Origin: Ianthella basta | Lineage: Eukaryota > Porifera > Demospongiae > Verongiida > Ianthellidae | Assembly: GCA_964019415.1 (NCBI GenBank) | Contig: OZ025870.1 | Coordinates: 7,834,415 to 7,898,414, forward strand | Length of the DNA: 64,000 nucleotides | Reading direction: 5' to 3' | Part shown: in pieces, positions 10,348 to 22,046 of the stretch | Layout: every line of letters starts with the position of its first letter | Position numbering within the stretch: the first letter of the stretch is position 1 | Program-made: the position numbers and the translations under genes | Notes under the pieces: model-generated | Told to the model about the DNA's origin: nothing | What the model saw: the letters and a program-made list of their open reading frames with translations, nothing else | The model's database searches: none

Positions 10348-13300
10348 CTGGTGAACTCCTCCCAGCTTGGAAAAAATCTTGTCTGTCAGATCACCAATGG
10401 TGTGTTTTGTCTCAAAGTGACCTAAGGCATCCAACAGGGTCTTCCAGGTCACACTGCTGCCATGCTCCAACCAGTAACTCAAGGTCTCCAGATACCGGTC
10501 ATTGTCATTTAAGAATGCCTGCTCAAGAACATCAAGCTTGCACTTCTTCATACCAAGAGCCAGTCCAACTCTCTTCCAGTGTATCCCTTCGATGTGAGGT
10601 AAGACAAGTGTGACTATATCCTTAAGGTCAGGACACTGGCCCAAGACCTGCTCCTTCACCAACTGACTATCATCAGTTACATGTACCACACTGTACACCA
10701 GCTGTCCTCCAAGAAACTTCATTATAGCCTTCTTCACAGTTTCATGGCCAGATTGGCTAGGATCGTATACCATCGACAGTAAAGAGCAAATTGCGAAAAG
10801 CTCACCATGATACCTCAGAAACACATCTTGAGGTATGTCCGCCCACACTCCTTGACGTCCACCCGCCCCCTCAATCAGTGAAGCTATATTATGCAGTTCA
10901 AGCTGTCTTGCTAGGTCAAGAGACTTAGTCCATTAGGAATGTATTCATTGACTGTTTCCTTCAACACTGGGTGGGATAACAGCTTGGTGATGAATAAAGT
11001 GTGCTCGTTTGTGCCCATTTGAATTGATGCATCAGCAAATCCCATTTGAAAGCATTTCAGTGACAGCAGTGATATGTGTAAAGGGTTCAAGGAATTCCCA
11101 TCTGATAAATGGAGCTGGTCAATGAATGAAACACCTTCACCAATGTGGAAAAAATGCTTGGCACATCTCACTGCTGCAGGCAATAAACATTCATCAGGAG
11201 CAACTAACTCAATGAACTGGTCTTCCAGGAATACACCATCTCCAGAAATGGCACACAAACACAACACTTGTGTGCATCAACTAGACCACTAGTGATCAAA
11301 GTTGCTAAAGCACCCCTTAGCCCTTCTCCACTGCTCCCAATGCCACATGCCTCACAGAACTGGTTCAGTTTGCAGGCATGCCCACCAACAAAGCACTGCT
11401 CAAAAGCAGACATATAAAATGCATCTCTGTCAGAGATAGATCCACCTTTAGAGGTCAACAATTTGAATATGTCCACCTGTCCACCCTGCACAGCATACAT
11501 GACAGGAGTCTCTCCAACTGAATCACAAACATTTACTAGATTACAATCTGTTTCCACTTTTGAGGATGCAAGATCATTTCTAGACAAGTCATTGTCCAAA
11601 AGAACTTCAACAGTCTCCACATATCCCCGAAGCGCTGCTTGATGAAGTGGAGTCCCACACACACCAGCAACCACTGACTTGATTGCACCAAGTTGGATCA
11701 GTTCATGAACTGCTTCAGTTCTACCACAAACAGCAGCATCATGGAGAGGAGTAACGCCATTTGCTTTGGCTGCATTCACATCACTCCCTTTGATTACCAA
11801 CTTCCTCAATACTTCAACATGGCCACCTTCAGCTGCAAAATGCAGCATAGTGGATCCATCATTACTCACTGCATCAATAGGACACCCTTCTTCTAGCATG
11901 GCTACAACCGTCTCCATTTGTCCCTCAAGGGCTGCTTGGTGAAGTGGAGTCCCATATTCACCAGCAACTTTTAACTTATTTGCTCCTAGTTTGATCAATT
12001 GGCGAACTACTCTGTTCTACCATAACTAGCAGCATCATGAAGGGGAGTACAACCATTCGCTTTCACAGCATTCATGTCACTCCCTCTGATTACCAACTTC
12101 CTCACTACTTCAACATGGCCATCTTGAGCTGCAAAATGTAAAACAGAGGAACCATCACTATTCACTGCATCAATAGGACACCCTTCCTCCAACATGGTTT
12201 CAACAGTTTCCACATGTCCCTCTAGTGCTGCCCGATGAAGTGGAGTCCCACATTCACCAGCATCCACTGAATTGATTGCACCAAGTTTGATCAATTCATG
12301 AACTGCTTCAGTTCTACCCCAACCAGCAGCATTATGGAGGGGTGTACAGCCGTTTGCATTCACTGCATTCACATCACTCCCTCTGATTACCCATTTCCTC
12401 ACTACTTCAACATGGCCACCTTCAGCTGCAACATGTAAAACAGTGGAACCATCACTATTCACTGCATCAATAGGACACCCTTCCTCCAACATGGCTACAA
12501 CAGTCTTCACACATCCCTGAAGTGCTGCCTGATGAAGTGGAGTCCCACATTCACCAGCATCCTTTGATTTGATTGCACCAAGTTTGATCAATTCATGAAC
12601 TGCTTCAGTTCTACCACAACCAGCAGCATCATGGAGAGGAGTAAAGCCATTTGCTTTCACTGCATTCACATCACTTCCTTTGATTACCAACTTCCTCACT
12701 ATTTCAACATGGCCACCTTGAGCTGCAAAATGCAGCACAGTGGATCCATCATTACTCACTGCATCAATAGGACACCCTTCTTCTAGCATGCCTACAACTG
12801 TATCCATTTGTCCATTAAGGGCTGCTTGGTGAAGTGGTGTCCCATATTCACCCGCAACTATTAACTTATTTGCTCCTAGTTTGATCAATTCGCAAACTAC
12901 TTCTGTTCTACCATAACAAGCTGCAGAGTGGAGGGGAGTACAGCCATTTGCTTTCACTGCATTCACATCACACCCCCTGCTTACCAACTTCCTAACTATT
13001 TCAACATGGCCACCTTGAGCTGCAAAGTGCAAAACAATGGATCCAATGCTATCCACTGCATCAATAGGGCACCCTTCCTCCAACATGGCTACAACAGTTT
13101 CCACATGTCCCTGAAGTGCTGCTTGATTAAATGGAGTCCCACACATACCAGCAACCACTGACTTGAATGCACCAAGTTTGATCAATTCATGAACTGTTTC
13201 AGTTCTACCACAACCAGCAGCATCATGGAGGGGAGTACAGCCATTTGCATTAATCGCATTCACATCACTCCCTCTGATTACCACCTTCCTCAATACTTCA

Positions 13301-14076
13301 ACATGGCCACCTTCAGCTGCAAAATGTAAAATAGTGGAACCATCACTATTCACTGCATCAACAGGGCACCCTTCCTCCAACATGGTTTCAACAGTTTCCA
13401 CATGTCCCTCTAGTGCTGCCTGATGAAGTGGAGTCCCACATTCACCAGCATCCACTGATGTGATTGCACCAAGTTTGATCAATTCATGAACTGCTTCAGT
13501 TCTACCACAACCAGCAGCATCATGGAGGGGAGTACAGCCGTTTGCATCCACTGTATTCACATCACCCCCTCTGATTACCAACTCTCTCACTACTTCAACA
13601 TGACCGCCTTCAGCTGCCCAATGCAAAGCAGTCTGCCCATCACTATTCACTGCATCAATGGGACACCCTTCCTCCAACATGGCCACAACAGTCTCCACAT
13701 GTCTGTTAAGGGCTGCTTGATGAAGCGGAGTGCCAAACGCATCAGCAATCCCTGACCTGCTTGCACCATTCCTAATCAGTTCTTGAACAGCCTTTGTCTG
13801 TCCCATTCCAGCAGCCCAGTGAAGTGGAGTGAGCCCTCTACCATCAACTGAATCTATATCACATCCCCACCAAATGAGAAGCCTCACTGTTGTCACATGA
13901 CCATCCTCTGCTGCCAAATGCAACAAAGACATCCCCCTGTCATCCTTAGTGTCAATTGGGACACCTCTGTCTAACAGGTCTACAACAGTTTCTGTGTCAC
14001 CAGTTGCAACAGCCGAGATTAATGTCTGTTTGCTGACAGCCAATTCCAGAGCAAGTGCGGCAGGTGATTAGTCCAT
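10348..14076 (-). pseudogene. Ankyrin-DEATH gene, copy 2, disrupted
   Basis: Same architecture as copy 1: about 25 ankyrin repeats with the three-repeat unit, then the conserved Cys region, then a DEATH domain (10640-10380, from HWKRVGLALGM to the TDKIFSKL segment), donor CAG|GTAAGT at 10348. Four lesions break it. The ATG at 14076 is followed by GAC TAA (14070-14068), where copy 1 has GAC CAA. One base is missing, compared with copy 1 and sister repeats, near 12011 (TT to T), near 11267 (CC to C) and near 10922 (GG to G). Each deletion shifts the frame; restored alignment to copy 1 resumes at once. It may be a true pseudogene or, for the indels, uncorrected assembly error. The DEATH domain indicates apoptotic or innate-immune signalling in the ancestral protein. 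Confidence 0.8.
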
Positions 14077-14562
14077 CTGTCCCTTTTGTAAGTCTCTTTA
14101 TAGGACAAAGGAATTTAGGGAAAGGATTCTCAAGTGAGGTAAGATTCAATTGCTACATGAACAAAATGCATGGATGACACCAGAATACATGACCATGCAT
14201 GAATGTGTGATCGTCAGTGCATACATCCGATTGCTGCAATTTTTAGACATCCAATGAGATTGTATTGAGTGCATGTGAAGGAGTCCTTTTCAATAGTGAA
14301 TCGTGGGTTGTGATCATGTTGATGGTGTGTTTACTAGTGTAATCTAGTCTGGCCCGCTAGACCGTCCCGTAAGCGCCCGGTAGGCGCGGAAGGGAAGGGA
14401 CGGTCTAGCGGCACTCTAGATTAGTTCACACCTTGAGGACCAATCAGATTCGACTGTGCCGAATTGCACACACCAATATTCATAGTTTCGTTTGACCACA
14501 GGAACGCATTATCTCTTTGAACTCTACTCAGCTGCGCTCTCTCTAGATCGGTCCCGTTAGCA

Positions 14563-14742
14563 ATGAAGAACGCAAGATTTTGCCGTATTTGTCTCTGCTC
14601 GCTCGACGAGAACTGCTACCTTCTTTGCAAGAGCACCAATGAAGGACTCACCGCTGCAGTTCATGCTCTTTTTCTCCTTACCAAGATTGACAGCAGAAAT
14701 GAAGTCTAGGAAGATGCACCTACGCGGCTTTGCAAGAGTTGC
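14563..14742 (+). pseudogene. Degenerate CxxC finger (ZAD-like) fragment inside the transposon
   Basis: From the ATG at 14563 the frame reads FCRICLCSLDENCYLLC and then, after a TAG at 14707-14709, reaches LCKSC before a second stop. A paired CRIC...CKSC arrangement about 50 residues apart resembles the ZAD/C4 type of N-terminal zinc finger found in transposon-derived proteins. The two stops make it non-functional as read. Family assignment is tentative. Confidence 0.4.
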
Positions 14743-14926
14743 TAAGATGTTGTCCTTCGAGTCAAGAAGAACGATAATAATGTGGCAGCAAAAAAAGAGT
14801 CATTGACTAGCGAAGTCGAGGTCGTTTTTCTTTGAGACAAAGCCTCAGCCAGAGCCGTCCAGCCCCATGCCTTCGACCCACCCCTACCAGGTCACCTTCT
14901 TGCAAACGTATTCTAATGGAGTGAAG

Positions 14927-15280
14927 TCAGAGAACGTCCGCAAGAAAGTTGACGTCGCGCGTGGCCTCCTGTCCTCTTCGCCGTAAATCGCTAATTTGCG
15001 TCTCCATCAGCACAATCAATGACGATATCGCCAGCACGGCTGAAGGAGAAGCGTGTTGCTTGAAGGCGTTGCAAAGATGAGGCAGCAACTCGAAGACGAC
15101 AGATTTGCTATGTCCCGTTGGAAGGCTCACAAAAGTGTCCCTTTCTGCTAGTACAGATTGGAGGGCTTCTTTCTGGTGACTGCTTAGGAGTAAATCTGAC
15201 TTTTCAATAGTTCGGAGAGAATCCATGAGGTGTGAGTCAAACAATTTCGATTGATTCATTATTTCCCTTCTGCAAGACAA
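14927..15280 (-). pseudogene. RecQ-type helicase N-terminal fragment inside the transposon
   Basis: A 117-residue frame contains LLSSHQKEALQSVL, then SLPTGHSKSVVFELLPHL, then SLIVLMETQISDLRRRG. These align with the RecQ-family Q motif, Walker A (usually PTGxGKS; here the second G is H) and motif Ia (SPLISLMxDQ). The altered Walker A, short length and lack of motifs II-VI say it is a fragment. It runs opposite to the zinc-finger fragment. Confidence 0.6.
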
Positions 15281-15894
15281 ATTCTTCGTTCACGATCCTG
15301 AGACACAGGAGTCAGATATAACTAACTTCAGAGACTAGTGCGTTCCTGTGGTCGAACCAACCTATGAATATTGGTTTGGTCCTCGAGGTGTGAACTAATC
15401 CAGAGTGCCGCTAGACCGTCCCTTCCCTTCCGCGCCTGTAGGCGTTTACGTTGGACGGTCTAGCAAGCCAGACTAAGTGTAATCAGGCTATACCAATTTG
15501 TCCTCAAACCCATTAGTATACGGTACATAGAAAATATTACAGTAACTAAAAATGGTAACAGTTATGTTGCTCAGTGGTATATGAATGGTGAACAGTTAAC
15601 CGTTAGCAAGTAACAATTAGCCAATTGGAGGGGGAAGAGAATTGTAGGAGAAATTCAGTTTTCAGTGGTGGTGAAGGTGACACCAGACTTCAACTTGTGT
15701 GTTAATGTGTATATGTAAACAACAGATCGTACACATTCATTTTACTTCAAGCGAAGGGTACACATCTATTTTCTAAAGTTGTGGCAGCAGAAGGATAGAG
15801 AGATTTGAAGCAGACAGTACAGGCTACATTCAAGAAATACGAGGTGCACAGAATCCCTTCTTGGCTTCCAGGGAATGGTTGAAATGTCAAGGTA

Positions 15895-16081
15895 CCGTAT
15901 ACGCTTTAACTTTCGCACGGTTAAACTTTCACGGTTCATGAGTTTTCACGTTTTACTTTTGCAGTTGCAGAGTCTTCAACAGGAGAAATAAAGCCTTGTG
16001 TAAGTTTTTGTGGGGCAAAACTTTCACGGATCCGCGAAAACCACAAAAGTTTAACCCCGCAAAAGTTAAAGCATATACGGT
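15895..16081. mobile_element. TA-flanked MITE in copy-2 flank
   Basis: Ends CCGTATACGCTTTAACTTT and the inverted counterpart CCGTATATGCTTTAACTTT, flanked by TA on each side. Copy 1 lacks it at the corresponding place (about 3925). The size (187 bp) and TA duplication suggest a Tc1/mariner-type MITE. Confidence 0.75.
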
Positions 16082-17155
16082 ATGTACGCCCAAAGTCCTG
16101 ACCATCATTGAAGAATGACAGAATGGAAGTGGGTGATGAAACCGCAGCCACTCAACTGGTGAAGATTGTACGCACTGCAAGGTAGAATGCATCCAATACT
16201 ACAATCACTTCAGCATGGAGCAATTTTTAGGTGGATTTTTCATAACAGTAGATACTGCCAGACAATGAGGGCAACAGCAGTGAATGAAAATGGAGTTAAC
16301 TATTACTGTTTAGTAGAGAACCATTATCACGAACAAACTGAGGGATAAAGAGCATTAAATGACTTATCAATGGTTCCATGCACTGAAATCTGATGTGGGA
16401 TAATCACAAGCGAGATCATGCATGGCAAGGAGGAGCCCAATGGATCCTGTGGTCCAAAAGCCGTAGGTGATTGTGTCTAATCAAAGACACAATTGGGGCA
16501 CTGCTATCTGTAGGTCTTCAAAATGGCAAAGGGCACAGAACAAAGGTGGCTGCAAATGCTCTTTGGACTGCAGGAGTCCCGTTCACCAGGCTCCTCCCTG
16601 TCGTGATCACACTAATGATTCATACAGAGCAACTGCATGCATGCATCGTATCAATGCCTTCATCATTGTATGCTCCACATTCCACTTCTTTGATCTGTTT
16701 TGTACAACTGAAAAAGGCCCTTTTGGGGACAAAATGTCTTGAAGTTAAGAAACAGTGTACTCCATGATTTACATGCTCAAAATTTACCTCACTTTCTATA
16801 CTATGGATGTGGTAAGGAACTTCTACTCTACTGTGTGCTCTCGCTACATGGCTACTCACGTATAATCGCAGTATTCTGCATTTCAGGATGTTATTTAATT
16901 TTACTAGCTATGTGTACAGATGTACAAATGGGCAAATTCACCAGTTACGGTGCCACCCCTGTAGCTACATGTGGGATTCAGTAAATTGCTTGCTATTTGA
17001 AGAATCAACTGACACTCGTAACTCCACCGGTCCACCAACAGGTGATTCTGATCGCGGCACATAACGCCCGCCCCTCCCCCTTTTGCTTATGGGACTGAAT
17101 TGCTTCTGATTAATTTTAATAGCATAATCAAACTGACGAAACTCCACCATTACCA

Positions 17156-17368
17156 CTAACAAACTCCACCACTCCACACACATACCACTTTAACATCAAT
17201 GATCCACGAGATCACGGCAAGCCAGGACTCCCAGATCGCGCTGCGATCAATTTCAACTGTCGCTTGTTCCACCTCGTCCTCACGTAGTTCAGTCGTACTC
17301 AGCCACACGTACCGACTGAGATAGATCTGTTCTCGAGTAGTGAGATCCAAGAGATCAACACTGTCCAT
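17156..17368 (-). CDS. Unidentified short ORF or first exon
   Basis: The frame begins ATG at 17368 (MDSVDLLDL) and is open for about 60 residues, acidic and without a recognised domain, then runs into a possible but poor donor. The duplicated counterpart at about 5690-5875 has several stops and no ATG but a better donor (ATTG|GTAAGT). It may be an untranslated leader exon of the ankyrin genes rather than a protein. Low confidence. Confidence 0.2.
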   Translation of the reverse strand: MDSVDLLDLTTREQIYLSRYVWLSTTELREDEVEQATVEIDRSAIWESWLAVISWIIDVKVVCVWSGGVC

Positions 17369-17620
17369 TGCCCATGTTAAGCCTCCCTTGCTCCCGCCCC
17401 CTCGGCTAGCTCACACACGAGGGAGTGACTTCAAAAGGTGCACATGGGATGAGGTTTTAGTCAAGTGGGTGTGGTCAGTGACGCAGGTCATCAGTGGGTG
17501 TGGTCAAGTGGCATCGTATATATTTGTACTCCTTTTAGCGTATATATTAATACTTCAGAAACACCACCATACTTGCACATCTTGAGACCGAGGACCAACA
17601 TGCATGTTCTGGGTGAAGTT

Positions 17621-19341
17621 GATTACTTGTGCCTACTAATCCACCGTCTGCTTCTCTATATAACCAAACCGGCAAGCTACTTCGTGAAAATGTGCATGTG
17701 CCACTATAACTGTACATGTGCCTGCTAGCCACAGCACAGACTGCATTGTTAATTAAGGTCATGCAAGCTTCATTCACAGTTTGTCATCCAATACATTTGT
17801 AAAGGGCGTGAGGGCAGGAGGCCTTCTTTTATTATTCATTGTAAACTACGTAGATATTCAAACTCACCAAATGCACCGTTAGCTGGCGATCTATATTACA
17901 ATTATGCTCTGACTAGTAGCAGTCTGCACAGTGCCTGCATGTAGGTATGATTGAACTAAGGGTCTGGCAGGTGAGGCTAGCCGGTAGCTAGCTAAATGGT
18001 GTTATTGTTGGCTCTGCATTGATAGGTAGAGTTAACCTGTAGCTGGTGATCTAAATAATGAAAGCATGCAGGCGAGGACAATAAATTGTGAATAAAATTT
18101 CCCTGGGCTGATAATGTACATTCCAATATATGTACCCTGGCACCGTACATTGGCCCCAGTACTCACACACGGCATTGATTACATGGACATTCCTACAATT
18201 ATATAGGTGTTACTATGGTGTTGCCAGAGTTGCACAGTAATGGCATTTGCGTAACAAATGAAATACAATTGAACACTCCTATCAAATACACTTCATGTTG
18301 CCTTGCCTGTATCCAATTCATGCAGTCTGCTGCAATGCAATCCAGGTCATCAGCTATCTGTTTAGCTTCCTTAAAGTAGACCGTCTCACACAGAACATTA
18401 TACACTGCAGAGGTGAGTGACAACACCAGAGACACTTCAGATTGAAATGTAGCTCTCTGCGAGTCTCATGCATGGTTGATGGACTGTCAATGAGTTACAT
18501 TTAGCCCACTATAATTATATGCATGTTTCCTAAAACAATAGAACGTATGTATGTAGGGATATGGTATGAGTGAAACAAGGTGATGTGGGGATGGCTATGT
18601 ACCCCTCTCGTCATCCCACTTGTACACTCTGATAGTGTAGGTTACTACCTAGATAGCTATGTGCCAATGATCAGCCACATACGTGGGTGGGGGCTGTTGG
18701 GTTCATATTGTCCCTCTTCCAGGATCATACAACAAACTAAGAACCTATCCAGTGGTTCAAGCCCTTAATGGGACCATGCATATATAGTTTCAAGCTTTGC
18801 TCTTTGATGACGTTTTGCCACTCTGTTCCAGCAGCTTTGGTATGCATGTATGACCATGTACACCATGGTTTACTGTACATTTGTTTGTGACCTTATTGGG
18901 TGGGAAATACATTACCTACAGATGTTTCCTCCCAGAATGTAATTATACCCCTCCTTTCATACCCTACAATCCACAATAGCCCAGACCCAGCTACATATAT
19001 ATTCATGTACAGAATGTCAAACAGTGCTATATATTGCTGGCATCCTCAGGATGAAATTTACCTTCTCCCGCATGGACCAACCTCAGCCCCAGCCATAATC
19101 AGCACAATGATATTGATTGCGGTAGTCATGTTACAGTACGTAGTTTCCTGTAGTGCATGTGACATTATTTCGACGTGATTGCAAACATTCTCTGAGTGGC
19201 AGTTACAATAACTACTGACAGCATACAGCATGCAAGGGGTACAGAGCTGCACAGGCAAACATGCTGGACTAGAAACATGCATGAAAAGTGCACTATGCAC
19301 CTTCAAGTAAGTTTTTACAAAAGACGAAACATTGTCAGTGT
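17621..19341. other. AT-rich stretch without a supported gene
   Basis: No gene could be supported. One possible minus-strand exon is 18404-18307: acceptor CTCTGCAG, then a frame reading VYNVLCETVYFKEAKQIADD and ending DCMNWIQ, with only a GC-type donor. No family was recognised. Confidence 0.4.
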
Positions 19342-20361
19342 TTATGGTTTCAGGCTGCTGCGTCTCAACCTGCGGCAGGACTCATCCATGGCCACGATAC
19401 ACTCCCTCCATGCCGAATGGGCATCCACTGCGGAGCTACCGGGAACAGGGAAGGCACTGAATACTTCCTTCTTGATAGCATTGAGGACTTTCTTGTCGAT
19501 TGGTTGCTGGCCACGCACACCAGCACAGTTGGACAGGCGACGGCTTGACTCTGGAACTGAAAGACGTAGCAGATGAGTGGCATAGTTGCGGCGAGAGTTC
19601 TTCTTCCTCTTGCAGCAGCTGAGGGCAGTCTCTATTTTGTCAGAGCTGAACTGATACAACTCACCCTCATCACTGTCTCCACCATTTGCTTGCGGTCGTG
19701 GCAACACTGCAGAAAGACCAGGCTGAGTTAAGGCCCTGTCGGCGTCTGCTGCCTGGAGCGGAGGGAAGGTTGTTGCATGGACTAAGGGATGGACAGAGGA
19801 GCCGACAAGAGAGGAAGACGATTCGGTTGAAGACGATGTCACAGTAGAGGGTAAGCCGGGGAGGTTTGGCTGCTGGTCGATCAAGGTCAGCGGCGTCTCC
19901 TCGCTTATGATCTGAGCAGGGTTCGGGAGCGTCTTGACGGAGTGTACCTGCCAGAGGCCGGAAATCGACTCAGCCGTGGTGGCTGAAGGGACCACGTCTT
20001 TGGTCACGAGTCCCAGCCCTAACAGAGCGTCACTCGATGGAAGCGTCACTTTCTGAGGCGACTTGCCGCCGTTTTCTCCCCGTTCTTGCCCGCTCGCGGC
20101 CCCCGATGAGCCTTCGCCCTTTTGCCCGTGCGTGATTGCAGCCTGAGAGAGTTTCAGCACCGCAGAAATCATCAGCATCGTGTTGGTAGACAGTCTCTCC
20201 AAAACTTCCTTGATTTCTTTGACGTTTTTGTTCACTTTGGTCACTTCTGCTGTGAGGGCGGCCATTTCGCTGCGCAGCGTGAGTACCTCCGCCTTGACGG
20301 TACGAATCTCGTACTCTTCAAAAGCCTGAGAGGTACTCTCGGGTTTCTTCTGGCCGCTCAT
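19342..20361 (-). CDS. BEN-domain protein
   Basis: Single open frame; I take the ATG at 20361 (MSGQKKPE) because an upstream extension to 20544 looks like leader. The product has 339 residues. Residues 12-70 are heptad-rich coiled coil (VLTLRSEMAALTAEVTKVNK). A Ser/Pro/Gly-rich linker follows. The last 80 residues match the BEN domain: HLLRLSVPESSRRLSNCAGV, then DKKVLNAIKKEVFSAFPV, then AWRECIVAMDESCRRLRR. BEN domains bind DNA or mediate chromatin interactions, so a nuclear transcriptional regulator is likely. A stop follows SSLKP. No intron is needed, which is unusual beside the intron-rich neighbours and could mean a retrocopy or transposon origin. Confidence 0.75.
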   Translation of the reverse strand: MSGQKKPESTSQAFEEYEIRTVKAEVLTLRSEMAALTAEVTKVNKNVKEIKEVLERLSTNTMLMISAVLKLSQAAITHGQKGEGSSGAASGQERGENGGKSPQKVTLPSSDALLGLGLVTKDVVPSATTAESISGLWQVHSVKTLPNPAQIISEETPLTLIDQQPNLPGLPSTVTSSSTESSSSLVGSSVHPLVHATTFPPLQAADADRALTQPGLSAVLPRPQANGGDSDEGELYQFSSDKIETALSCCKRKKNSRRNYATHLLRLSVPESSRRLSNCAGVRGQQPIDKKVLNAIKKEVFSAFPVPGSSAVDAHSAWRECIVAMDESCRRLRRSSLKP

Positions 20362-20544
20362 CTTCCACCTTTCACCAAACGGATGCACTCGGATAATCTC
20401 GCATACTTCAGTATAATCTTGTAAACGCTTAGGAAATTTTCGGTATAACGCAGTGTTGCTCACGTGACTTGAAAAACATGGATGCAAACCTTGCGAGGAT
20501 GGGTTAATAAAACATGTCAGCACAATCAGCGTACCGCGCTCCAT

Positions 20545-22040
20545 ACTTTATAGCCAACGTAAGATGACAACTGTGACGCCATTAAGGTACCACACACTAC
20601 CATGCCCATGGTCATATTCAAGTATACATGTCTCTAATAACTAGAATTCATGGTCCCAATCTCCTCAGAGTTGTCCCTAGCTACCCATCTAGCTATCTTG
20701 TAGTATAGTCATACATAGCCGCATAGTACATCGTTTTACTAGAAGTAAATACCGTTACCTCAGTGATGTACTAGGAAATATTACAAGTACAACCTAGCAG
20801 AGTCTTATCCACTGCAATGGACACTGTTAGCTAGCTACATTGGTCAGGCCATGGCCTGGGAAACTTGGGCAGCTCTACTGGACATGCCAGAGATGGGTAG
20901 CTACTTAACTGCTGGGTACCCTAAGCATCCCACCACCCACCCACACGTACACACAATATATAGCTAGGTTGTCTTTGACTGGACTGTGTGAATGTATGAA
21001 TGTATCATGTGTCACTATGCCTTTCTCACACAGGCGTGTCTTGTGCCATGTCTATGCGCGTGTCTATGTCTATGATTGCATAGATTAACAGTGTAAGACT
21101 ATAATGGAGTTGTTATTTATATCCAGACTAGGACGCTAAGGTGATGGCATGCACAAGTGCACACAACATTGGTTGGGGCACAAAGGCACACGTACAGCTA
21201 GGTTCTAGTAATGCCTATGTTATATATGCTATCAAGCAAGCTGTCATGCCCTGTATATTAACATTGACCTCAGTTTATTCTCATCTGTATCCCTGCACCT
21301 CCCATGGTGCATGATGTGTTCAGTGCTACATTGGACCATGATACATATGTCCTAGTGCCTATTGGCATGGTGCACTCTAATAATGAATTGAATTGAATTG
21401 AAAATAAGTGGAATGGTCACGTATATGCATGCACAGACACAAAACGCAATTTCCTTGAAAGTTTTGAGGATAGCTAGCTATCTTCATTGCGTCCATTTGA
21501 ACTTTCCTCAGAAGTCAGTATGGTAGATGGCTATCGCATTTCACTGTCTTACTTGGCCATGGGCTATGTACTCAACTATCACAATTTGTAGCTATAATTT
21601 GTTTACAATTTCATAGCTAGCTAGCTAGGTTAGGTTAGGATTTAATCCGATATTCATATTTGAAAAGTAGATGGTCCCACCAGTTCATGAGGCTGGTCTT
21701 TCTGAGAGTACCGAACACATGTACAATACAACACAAGTTATAAGCATTGCATGTGTCCAGCAGGTGATGATGAGAATTGAATGTATTAAACTGTTGTTAA
21801 ATCTCGTTGCCTCGGCCCCTTACTGGCAAGTACAACTCTAGAACTTCAGAGTACATACTAGCCCTGCACTATTCGGACATGCATGAAATCACCAGTGTGG
21901 CATCTGTTGCTGCGCTAACTGTGTTACCCTAGGTTTATACTAATTGGGGTCAGTAGCGCTAGCGGGTAGCAGGGCGGCTTCGATCAGTGCCATTCTATTA
22001 TTACGCAATTCTAAGATGGCCTCTAGTGTACGCAAGCTTT
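20545..22040. other. Intergenic stretch, nothing supported
   Basis: AT-rich sequence without a convincing ORF, splice pattern or long repeat. Part of it may be the promoter region between the BEN gene and the RNase MRP-like gene. Confidence 0.6.
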
Positions 22041-22046
22041 GAATCG

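Larger units (their letters stand above)
14345..15475. mobile_element. Non-autonomous DNA transposon with about 95-bp terminal inverted repeats
   Basis: The ends are inverted repeats starting TAGTCTGG and containing GCTAGACCGTCC and GGAAGGGAAGGGACGGTC, alike over roughly 95 bp. The element is flanked by AGTGTAATC on both sides (14336-14344, 15476-15484), a 9-bp target duplication; copy 1 carries the empty site once (AGTGTAAAC near 3537-3545). Nine bases with long terminal repeats suggests a Mutator-like element; a hAT-type with 8 bp is the alternative. No transposase is visible. It carries two captured or residual gene fragments, listed separately. Confidence 0.85.
14077..17620. repeat. 5' flank of ankyrin copy 2 (duplicated flank)
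   Basis: Homologous to 3280-6430 as described there, interrupted by an inverted-repeat transposon (14345-15475) and a TA-flanked MITE (15895-16081), both absent from copy 1. The outer limit is around 17620, where only scattered blocks still match. Confidence 0.7.
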
